This document shows positions 1 through 5,409 of a DNA stretch of 6,577 nt, in pieces. The notes beneath the pieces are model-generated. The model did not search any database and had not been told where the DNA came from. It worked only from the letters and a program-made list of their open reading frames with translations. Location of the stretch: assembly GCA_021781255.1 (NCBI GenBank), contig JAJXXG010000024.1, forward strand, positions 1-6,577, written 5' to 3'. This DNA comes from Acidobacteriota bacterium. GTDB lineage: Bacteria; Acidobacteriota; Terriglobia; Terriglobales; Acidobacteriaceae. The position numbers and the translations under genes are program-made. Numbering within the stretch: position 1 is the first letter of the stretch; every line of letters starts with the position of its first letter.

Positions 1-199
1 GGCCGCGCGCGGTTCCAAGCTCGATCGCCATGAGCACATCGGGCAGGGCACGATGGGGGTTGAGCCGTTCCGGCGTTTGCTCAACGACTCCCGGTTTGCG
101 CATTGCGCCTTTATTGCCGAGACGCCGGTGGATGAGCCGGGCGACGAGGAGCGGAATGTACGCGTGTTGAAGAGCCTGATTGCGACAGCCGCCAAATAA
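1..199 (+). CDS. nfo: Deoxyribonuclease IV (endonuclease IV), C-terminal fragment
   Basis: Only the last 65 codons are present, reading from base 2 and ending in TAA at 197-199. The 5' end lies outside the window. The fragment has the end of the AP-endonuclease family 2 TIM barrel. The segment GSKLDRHEHIGQG matches the Nfo metal-binding signature, and its Asp8 and His10 (visible numbering) correspond to E. coli zinc ligands D229 and H231. The later AETP holds Glu40, corresponding to ligand E261. The segment EPFRRLLNDSRF between them is also typical of the family. Enzymes of this family cut the backbone 5' to abasic sites in base-excision repair, using three zinc ions. The final three ligand positions look intact, so nothing suggests a pseudogene. 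leuS begins 29 bp downstream on the same strand, so co-transcription is likely. Confidence 0.93.
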   Translation, partial: AARGSKLDRHEHIGQGTMGVEPFRRLLNDSRFAHCAFIAETPVDEPGDEERNVRVLKSLIATAAK

Positions 200-228
200 G
201 GCGGATGCCCCATTTACACTGGTAAGTT

Positions 229-2724
229 ATGGCGGAAGAAAAAGAACTTCGTTACGACCCGGCGACAATCGAGCCGAAATGGCAGGAACGCTGGGCCGCA
301 GACCCCACTCTGTACGCAGCCGAGCCCGCATCCTGCGGCAAGCCAAAGTACTACGTGCTGGAGATGTTGCCGTATCCGAGCGGTCAGCTGCACATGGGCC
401 ATGTGCGCAACTACTCCATTGGCGACGCCCTCGCGCGCCACATGTGGATGCGCGGCTACAATGTGCTGCACCCAATGGGATGGGACGCCTTCGGCCTGCC
501 GGCGGAGAACGCCGCGCTGAAGAACAACACGCCCCCACGCGAGTGGACGCTGGGCAACATTGCCGCTATGAAGCGGCAGATGCAGCGCCTGGGCCTGGGC
601 TATGACTGGGCCACGGAAGTGACCACATGCCTGCCGGAATACTATCGCTGGAACCAGTGGTTCTTCCTGCGCATGTATGAGAAGGGGCTGGTCTATCGCA
701 AGCAGAGCAAGGTGAACTGGTGCCCTGAGTGCGCCACGGTGCTGGCCAATGAGCAGGTGGTGGACGGACGCTGCTGGCGCCACGACGACACAATCGTGGA
801 ACAGCGTGACCTGGAGCAGTGGTTCTTCCGTATTACAGCCTACGCGCAGGAACTGCTCGACGGGCTGGAGCAATTGGAGGGCTGGCCGGAAAAAGTGCGC
901 ACCATGCAGCGCAATTGGATTGGCCGCAGCGAAGGCACCGAGGTGGACTTCACGGTAGAGGGAAGTGGCGAAAAGATTCGCGTCTTCACCACCCGCGTGG
1001 ATACCATCTTTGGCGCTACCAGTGTGCAGCTTGCTCCGGAGCACCCGCTGATAGCCTCCTTTGCCGCATTGGATGCGGAACTGAAGGCTCGCGTCGATCA
1101 GTTAATTGAGGAGCAGAAGAAAGCGAAGGAAGCGGGCGACATCGGTACCATTGAAAAGCATGGCGTGCCCACCGGCCGCTATGCGCTCAATCCATATAAC
1201 GGCGAGCGCGTGCCGGTGTGGGTGGCCAACTACATCCTGATGGACTACGGCACGGGCGCCATCATGAGCGTGCCGGGGCACGATGAGCGGGATTTCGAAT
1301 TTGCCACCAAGTATGGCATTGCGATCCGGCGCGTCATCGCCCCAGCCGATCCAGCTGCGGAAGAGCCCGCGCTGCCGTTCACATCCGAGGATGGCGTGCT
1401 CGTGAACTCTGGCGCTTACAACGGGCTCAGCTGCGCGGTGGCGGAGAAGAAGCTGCAGGATGAGGCTGTAAAAGAGGGCTTCGGGCAGGCGACGGTCACG
1501 TTTCGCCTGAAGGACTGGGGCGTAAGCCGCCAGCGCTACTGGGGCACTCCGATTCCGATGATCCATTGCGAGCGCGATGGGTTGGTTCCGGTTCCGGATG
1601 ACCAGCTGCCGGTGATACTGCCTGCGCAGATTGAGATTACGCAGCAGGGTGGATCGCCGCTTGGCCGTGTGCCGGATTTCGTCCACGTCACCTGCCCCAG
1701 GTGCGGAGGGCCGGCGCGGCGCGAGACGGATACGATGGATACTTTCGTCGATTCGAGCTGGTACTTCTATCGCTACACGGATGCCGGGAACGCGAGCGCT
1801 CCATTCAACCCTGCCACGGCGCAATACTGGTTCCCGATTGACCAGTACATCGGCGGCGTGGAGCATGCGATTCTGCACCTCATCTACTCGCGCTTCTGGA
1901 CGAAGGTCATGCGCGATCTGGGCCTGATTACGAATGATGAACCGGCACGCCGGCTCTTCACACAGGGCATGGTCATCAAGGACGGCGCGAAGATGTCCAA
2001 GTCGAAGGGCAACGTGGTTTCGCCCGACGACATGGTTGCCCGCTACGGAGCCGATGCCACGCGCATGTACGCGCTGTTTGCCGCTCCTCCGGACCGCGAT
2101 CTGGACTGGCAGGAGGACGGTGTTGCCGGAGTAAGCCGGTTCCTGGGCCGAGTCTGGCGCCTGGTTACGAAGTATGCGCCGGTGGCGCGCGCCGCACAGG
2201 CTGCCCCGGCAGATTCGCAAACGGGAACCGCCCTGCTGCGCAAGCTGCACCAGACCACGGCGAAGATCACGCAGGACTTTGAAGGGCGCTGGCATTTCAA
2301 CACCTGCGTTGCCGCCATCATGGAACTGGTGAACGAGATGCAGGCCGCCGATGCACAGCTGGCGGCGGGCGAGGTGCCTGCGCCCGTGGTGAAGGAACTG
2401 CTGCGCACTTTGGTGCTTTTGCTGGCCCCCTTCGCGCCGTATCTGGCTGCGGAGCTATGGGAGCAACTGGGCGAGGAGGACGCGATTCTGCGTGCGCCGT
2501 GGCCCGTCAGCAATCCGGAACTCGCCCGGGAAAACGAGCTGGAGATTCCGGTCCAGATCAACGGCAAGCTGGTGACCGTGGTCCGCGTCGCCGCTGATGC
2601 AGATCAGAAGCGGATTGAGGCTGTGGCTCTGGCCGATGAGAAGGTGCAGGCGCGGTCGGCCGGCAAGTCCATTGCCAAGGTGATCGTGGTTCCGCGCAAG
2701 CTGGTGAATCTGGTGGTGAAGTGA
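229..2724 (+). CDS. leuS: Leucyl-tRNA synthetase
   Basis: This complete class Ia synthetase of 831 aa charges tRNA-Leu with leucine in the cytoplasm. The Rossmann catalytic core carries the HMGH form of the HIGH motif (55-58). The first zinc module is C165/C168 with C182 and H185. The CP1 editing domain spans roughly 225-415, with the threonine-rich motif TTRVDT (254-259) and VPGHDERD (348-355). Asp355 lies where the catalytic editing Asp (E. coli D345) is expected. A second CxxC follows at 489/492, then DTFVDSSWYF, then KMSKS at 588-592. The leucine-specific insertion that E. coli carries before KMSKS is essentially absent, giving a compact enzyme. The anticodon-binding helical domain is about 640-760, and the C-terminal tRNA-binding domain (IPVQINGK onward) ends the protein. 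The ATG at 229 gives the normal N-terminus, although its ribosome-binding site is weak (GGTAAG only 2 nt away). Position 257 is Val where family members usually have Pro. Confidence 0.98.
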   Translation: MAEEKELRYDPATIEPKWQERWAADPTLYAAEPASCGKPKYYVLEMLPYPSGQLHMGHVRNYSIGDALARHMWMRGYNVLHPMGWDAFGLPAENAALKNNTPPREWTLGNIAAMKRQMQRLGLGYDWATEVTTCLPEYYRWNQWFFLRMYEKGLVYRKQSKVNWCPECATVLANEQVVDGRCWRHDDTIVEQRDLEQWFFRITAYAQELLDGLEQLEGWPEKVRTMQRNWIGRSEGTEVDFTVEGSGEKIRVFTTRVDTIFGATSVQLAPEHPLIASFAALDAELKARVDQLIEEQKKAKEAGDIGTIEKHGVPTGRYALNPYNGERVPVWVANYILMDYGTGAIMSVPGHDERDFEFATKYGIAIRRVIAPADPAAEEPALPFTSEDGVLVNSGAYNGLSCAVAEKKLQDEAVKEGFGQATVTFRLKDWGVSRQRYWGTPIPMIHCERDGLVPVPDDQLPVILPAQIEITQQGGSPLGRVPDFVHVTCPRCGGPARRETDTMDTFVDSSWYFYRYTDAGNASAPFNPATAQYWFPIDQYIGGVEHAILHLIYSRFWTKVMRDLGLITNDEPARRLFTQGMVIKDGAKMSKSKGNVVSPDDMVARYGADATRMYALFAAPPDRDLDWQEDGVAGVSRFLGRVWRLVTKYAPVARAAQAAPADSQTGTALLRKLHQTTAKITQDFEGRWHFNTCVAAIMELVNEMQAADAQLAAGEVPAPVVKELLRTLVLLLAPFAPYLAAELWEQLGEEDAILRAPWPVSNPELARENELEIPVQINGKLVTVVRVAADADQKRIEAVALADEKVQARSAGKSIAKVIVVPRKLVNLVVK

Positions 2725-3638
2725 CGGCAGCCGTGAGCAGAACGCCGCCGGTGCGCGGTACACAAACGCTGGTGGACCAGATGGGCTGGGTGTTCAAGCG
2801 CCCGGCCCTCAGCGCTCTGGAGGTCACCTGGCGATGGCTGTTCGGGATTCCGTTTCTCGCGGTCTGCTGGGTGCAGGCCAAGCATATCCTCGCGGTTCTG
2901 CCGCCGGACGCTGCCGGGCTGAGCAATATTGACAGCCAGAATCCATGGGTTGCGGTGGTACAGCTGGCCGATGCGTGGATGCGCTATGAGCCGCACGTGA
3001 CTGCTGTGCTCCGCTGGCTTGTGCCAGTGGCGGCTTTGGTCTGGGTTGTGGTTTCCGGCATCGGGCGCAACATCGTCTTAAAGCAACTCGAGCCCGGCGT
3101 TCGGTTACGGCCTGCATCCATGGTCGCTCTGCAGGCTGCCTGGCTGGCGCTGCTATCCGTTACCTTCTGGGGCTGGTTTCGCTCTCTGCAATGGGTGGCA
3201 TCCACGCACATTACGCCCAGCGGCGAGGCGGATCTGATCGGCTACTCCATCTGGGCGATTTTTCTGTCACTGGGATTCTTCACGCTGTGGGCGCTTATCA
3301 GCTGGCCTGCTGCCGTGGCGCCGCTGCTGCTGGTGCTGGAAGACTCAAGCCCATCGCAAGCTCTGCTGCGCAGCTTTCGGCTAGGCCGAACCTTTACCAG
3401 CAAGCTGATGGAAATCAACCTGGTGATGGGCATTGTGAAGCTGGCACTGATCGTGCTCGCCATGGTCTTCTCCGCGGCCCCGTTGCCCTTCAGCGATCAA
3501 CTTGGGCCAGAGGCCATGCGCGTAGTGTGGGGTGGCGCCACCATTTTTTATCTGGTGGCAAACGACTACTTCCAGGTCGTTCGCCTTAAGAGCTTTGTGG
3601 AGTTCTGGCGTACCTTTCGCGGACAAGAAGGGCGATAA
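2721..3638 (+). CDS. Multi-spanning inner-membrane protein of unknown function
   Basis: This 305-aa protein has about six or seven hydrophobic segments, near residues 36-53, 92-113, 133-153, 173-191, 193-207, 232-252 and 267-285. It has no signal peptide and no catalytic motif I recognise. A loop at 200-224 reads PLLLVLEDSSPSQALLRSF followed by RLGRTF. A proline, an acidic residue, then an Ala-Leu-x-Arg-Ser-x-x-Leu helix resembles loops in YIP/DUF975/GPDPase-membrane-type proteins, but this is only a resemblance. The GTG start at 2721 overlaps the leuS stop in GTGA, which points to translational coupling. GTG at 2733 and ATG at 2781 are in-frame alternatives, and the ATG would remove only a hydrophilic leader. 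The gene ends 8 bp from the convergent MCE gene. The coding call is strong because hydrophobic spans fill the frame and the gene packs tightly behind leuS. The function is unknown. Confidence 0.85.
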   Translation: MTAAVSRTPPVRGTQTLVDQMGWVFKRPALSALEVTWRWLFGIPFLAVCWVQAKHILAVLPPDAAGLSNIDSQNPWVAVVQLADAWMRYEPHVTAVLRWLVPVAALVWVVVSGIGRNIVLKQLEPGVRLRPASMVALQAAWLALLSVTFWGWFRSLQWVASTHITPSGEADLIGYSIWAIFLSLGFFTLWALISWPAAVAPLLLVLEDSSPSQALLRSFRLGRTFTSKLMEINLVMGIVKLALIVLAMVFSAAPLPFSDQLGPEAMRVVWGGATIFYLVANDYFQVVRLKSFVEFWRTFRGQEGR

Positions 3639-3643
3639 AGCGA

Positions 3644-3663
3644 GGCTCAGAATATCCTGAGCC
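3644..3663. terminator. Possible bidirectional terminator hairpin at the convergent gene ends
   Basis: GGCTCAG (3644-3650) and CTGAGCC (3657-3663) form a perfect 7-bp stem around a 6-nt loop. The stem starts 6 bp after the rightward membrane gene's stop and covers the leftward MCE gene's stop codon. This is where a shared terminator would be expected. There is no strong T-run on either side, only CTTTAT beyond the stem in the leftward direction, so intrinsic termination is uncertain. The left arm and the loop also encode the last residues of the MCE protein, so coincidence is possible. Confidence 0.4.
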
Positions 3664-4723
3664 GGATGACCAGATACTTCTTGGGATTCTCCCGGATGCT
3701 TTTGACCAGTTGCTGGGTCTGATCCATGGTCTGGTCCGTGTGGTCATACAGTGCGCGGTTCTGCACCAGTTGCCCGAGCGTTCCCTTGCCCTGATCAATA
3801 TTGGTCAGAATGCTGTCCAGTCGCGTAACCGTGTCATCCAGCTTCTGTGCGAACACTGGGTCCTTGGCCAGCTTGCCCATGGCTCCCTTGCCGGAGTTGA
3901 CCTCGGCCATCAGCTGGTTTGCATTCGCCACCGTTGAGTTCAGGTTCTTGTACAGGCTATCGTCCTTGAGCAGCTTGCCTGCGGTGCCCTGGCCCTCGTC
4001 CATCTCCGTTGCCATCTTGTCGAGATGCTGGATCGCGGAGTTGGCGTGGGCATACAAGGTGTCGTCATTCACCAGCTTGCCCAGCGAACCCTGCCCCTGA
4101 CTGATGGCATCCGTAATCTTTTCAAGATCCGTAGCGATTCGGGAGATCTTTGTGTAGAAGGCCGGATCATTGATGATGGATCCAATCGTGCCCCGCGTGG
4201 AGTTCAGCGTATCAACCAGCACGCCAATCTTGCGCATCAGAGCAGACACGTCCTGAATGGAGCCCTGGCTGGTTCGGATGACATCCTGGATGCTTGGCGA
4301 GCCCGTGGACTTCAGTTCGGAGTTGTCCGAGGGCTGCGGTCCGCTGGCGCGGGTGGAGTCGATGTCCACATAGCTGTCCCCCAGCACCCCGGCTTGGGCA
4401 ATGGAGGTGGTCGAATCTACGTGCAGGTCGTGCAGGTAGTTCACCCCCACGCGAATTGTTACCTCAACCGGCGTAGGGTTTCGCTCTGGGACCACGCGAA
4501 TGCGGATAACGTTGCCGACAGTGACGCCTTGCAGTGTTACCGGAGCGCCGTTTTTCAGGCCCGCTGCATTATCAAAGTACGAGCGCAGGATGAGTTTCTT
4601 GGCAAACAGCCCGCCAGTGGAGCCGGACAGCAGAAAAATAAGGCTCACCAGCAGCGTCAATGCCGTTAGGACCAAGGCTCCAACTCTCAGTTGTGACCAC
4701 TGAATCTCTTTCCGGCTTGGCAC
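3647..4723 (-). CDS. MCE/MlaD-family lipid-transport substrate-binding protein with five 34-residue repeats
   Basis: This 358-aa protein has a short cytoplasmic N-terminus, one membrane anchor (about residues 14-33) and an MCE domain at about 43-122. The domain shows family hallmarks: AAGLKNGAPVTLQGVTVG (53-70), a strand containing VEVTIRV (86-92), and AGVLGDSYVDI (111-121). MCE proteins such as MlaD bind lipids in the periplasm and pass them between membranes, working with an MlaE permease and MlaF ATPase. After a polar linker, residues 177-346 form five repeats of 34 residues, probably helical. The conserved C-terminus (ENPKKYLVIRLRIF) is of a kind I associate with long MCE proteins. The GTG start is supported by a strong ribosome-binding site and places the anchor at the normal distance from the N-terminus. 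It lies 70 bp downstream of acpS. No mlaE or mlaF homologue is adjacent, so it is either an orphan or its partners are encoded elsewhere. Confidence 0.92.
   Translation of the reverse strand: MPSRKEIQWSQLRVGALVLTALTLLVSLIFLLSGSTGGLFAKKLILRSYFDNAAGLKNGAPVTLQGVTVGNVIRIRVVPERNPTPVEVTIRVGVNYLHDLHVDSTTSIAQAGVLGDSYVDIDSTRASGPQPSDNSELKSTGSPSIQDVIRTSQGSIQDVSALMRKIGVLVDTLNSTRGTIGSIINDPAFYTKISRIATDLEKITDAISQGQGSLGKLVNDDTLYAHANSAIQHLDKMATEMDEGQGTAGKLLKDDSLYKNLNSTVANANQLMAEVNSGKGAMGKLAKDPVFAQKLDDTVTRLDSILTNIDQGKGTLGQLVQNRALYDHTDQTMDQTQQLVKSIRENPKKYLVIRLRIF
3686..4195 (-). repeat. Five tandem 34-residue protein repeats within the MCE-family gene
   Basis: The repeats start at residues 177, 211, 245, 279 and 313, and the second-position glycine recurs exactly every 34 residues (178, 212, 246, 280, 314). 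Each unit opens with a turn of the form (R/Q/K)-G-(T/S/A)-x-G-(K/S/Q)-(L/I), then a short Asp/Asn-rich stretch and usually an aromatic residue 12 positions after the conserved glycine, then an amphipathic helix ending in Gly or Asn. Sequence between turns has diverged, so this is an old protein-level repeat rather than a recent DNA duplication. Gly-rich turns of this kind are known in MCE proteins from several phyla. Confidence 0.85.
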
Positions 4724-4729
4724 GGCAGT

Positions 4730-4739
4730 CCCCTTCCTC
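4730..4739 (-). promoter_or_regulatory. Strong Shine-Dalgarno site deciding the GTG start of the MCE gene
   Basis: On the minus strand the sequence reads GAGGAAGGGG, then six bases, then GTG at 4723-4721. It is a purine-rich site with optimal spacing and supports this GTG over any internal start. Confidence 0.7.
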
Positions 4740-4752
4740 GGGCGAGCGCAAT

Positions 4753-4765
4753 GTTAAAGGTTAAC
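4753..4765. other. Short palindrome in the acpS-MCE gap
   Basis: GTTAA, AGG, TTAAC form a perfect 5-bp inverted repeat with a 3-bp centre, 30-42 nt upstream of the MCE start codon. It is AT-rich compared with its surroundings, which is what an operator or a promoter-proximal site can look like. No convincing -35/-10 pair was found in the 70-bp gap, and the repeat is short enough to arise by chance. Confidence 0.25.
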
Positions 4766-4793
4766 GCCTTGAGGATAGCAGAAATGGGTGAAT

Positions 4794-5177
4794 TTACCTT
4801 CCATCCTCGAGCACCACACTGGCCATGGCGTGTTCGGCGGTATGGGTCAGCGACAGTGCCGCGTGCACTACCCCCATGTGCCGCGCAATCTCGGCGGCCC
4901 GGCCATGAAAGCGCAGAGTCGGTCTTCCACCCGGCTCCCGCCCCACCTCAATCTCAAGCCAGTTCACGCCGTGGCTGATGCCGGTTCCCAGCGCCTTGGC
5001 GCCTGCCTCCTTGGCCGCGAAGCGGGCTGCAAAGCTCTCAGCAGACTTGCGCTTACGCAGGCAATAGGCCTGCTCCGCCGCCGTATAGACGCGATTGAGA
5101 AACCGCTGTCCATAGCGATCCGCAGAGTGCTTGATGCGCCCAATTTCAACCAGATCGATGCCGCTGCCCACAATCAT
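4794..5177 (-). CDS. acpS: Holo-[acyl-carrier-protein] synthase
   Basis: This 127-aa protein matches the usual AcpS length of about 120-130 aa. AcpS moves the 4'-phosphopantetheine arm of CoA onto a serine of acyl carrier protein, activating it for fatty acid synthesis in the cytoplasm. The N-terminal motif GSGIDLVEIGRI carries magnesium ligand Asp8, and FAARFAAKEAGAKALGTGI carries Glu57, the second ligand, next to Lys56. The C-terminal SLTHTAEHAMASVV is the family's final strand, with Thr where Ser is common. ATG at 5177 gives the standard N-terminus. The frame stays open 35 codons further upstream (GTG at 5282, ATG at 5270), but that stretch is arginine-rich, unlike the family, and lacks a ribosome-binding site. 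The chosen start also has only a weak site. The gene lies 232 bp after recG and 70 bp before the MCE gene, all on the same strand. Confidence 0.95.
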   Translation of the reverse strand: MIVGSGIDLVEIGRIKHSADRYGQRFLNRVYTAAEQAYCLRKRKSAESFAARFAAKEAGAKALGTGISHGVNWLEIEVGREPGGRPTLRFHGRAAEIARHMGVVHAALSLTHTAEHAMASVVLEDGR

Positions 5178-5330
5178 GCTGATTACGAAACTACAACATC
5201 TTGCGGGATTTCTGCGTAAGCGTCTTCGTTTTGCATACGAGCCTGGGGGCAACGACCTTCGATGAGTCATTCTGGCCGCCACTCTGGCTGCGGATCAGAC
5301 AGTGCAGCGGCATGTGATGGAGCTGACGGT

Positions 5331-5347
5331 GAAATCTTTGGGATTTC
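5331..5347. repeat. Inverted repeat GAAATC / GATTTC
   Basis: GAAATC (5331-5336) and GATTTC (5342-5347) form a perfect 6-bp stem with a 5-nt loop. A further GATTTC lies at 5360-5365, 18 bp after the second arm, so the first arm could pair with either copy. The site is 63-79 bp past the recG stop. It could be an operator, a transcript-end hairpin or chance. Confidence 0.3.
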
Positions 5348-5387
5348 GGTGCTTTCGCTGATTTCATGGAGGATAGGCGCGATGGAG

Positions 5388-5402
5388 CGCGCAGGGTGCG
5401 CG
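5388..5402 (-). terminator. GC-rich hairpin just downstream of recG
   Basis: On the minus strand CGCGCA, CCC, TGCGCG form a perfect 6-bp stem with a 3-nt loop, starting 7 bp after the recG stop codon. No T-run follows, so it is a weak candidate intrinsic terminator or an mRNA 3'-end stabiliser. Another GCGC at 5377-5380 could compete for pairing. GC-rich palindromes arise easily in this base composition. Confidence 0.3.
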
Positions 5403-5409
5403 GCGTTCG

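Larger units (their letters stand above)
5178..5409. other. Non-coding gap between recG and acpS
   Basis: These 232 bp contain no credible gene. Open frames crossing it are extensions or shadows of recG and acpS. It contains two small inverted repeats (5388-5402 and 5331-5347). The acpS-proximal part is more AT-rich (for example TTGTAGTTTCGTAATC on the minus strand) and would be the natural place for an acpS promoter, but I could not pick a convincing -35/-10 pair. Confidence 0.6.

Noticed and set aside
205..225. Six-codon reading frame (MPHLHW) ending just before the leuS start, a possible leader peptide
   Set aside because: It has only one leucine codon, its ribosome-binding site is too close to its ATG, and no terminator/antiterminator hairpins fit in the 29-bp gap, so leucine attenuation is not supported.
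691..783. LeuRS zinc module with His instead of the fourth Cys
   Set aside because: Cys-Cys-Cys-His is, as far as I recall, a normal variant in bacterial LeuRS such as that of Thermus, so it is not evidence of a defect.
214..1044. Open frame of 276 codons on the minus strand over the leuS 5' half
   Set aside because: It is a shadow of leuS, with composition typical of an antisense frame and no family resemblance.
1102..2295. Long open frame of 397 codons on the minus strand opposite leuS
   Set aside because: It lies fully inside leuS, is rich in Arg and His as antisense frames of GC-rich genes are, and shows no recognisable domain.
4025..4669. Rightward open frame of 214 codons opposite the MCE gene
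   Set aside because: It is antisense to a well-supported MCE protein and has no domain or ribosome-binding site of note.
5178..5282. Upstream in-frame extension of acpS to GTG at 5282 or ATG at 5270
   Set aside because: The extra residues are arginine-rich and unlike AcpS N-termini, and neither start has a ribosome-binding site. The ATG at 5177 gives the family-standard start.
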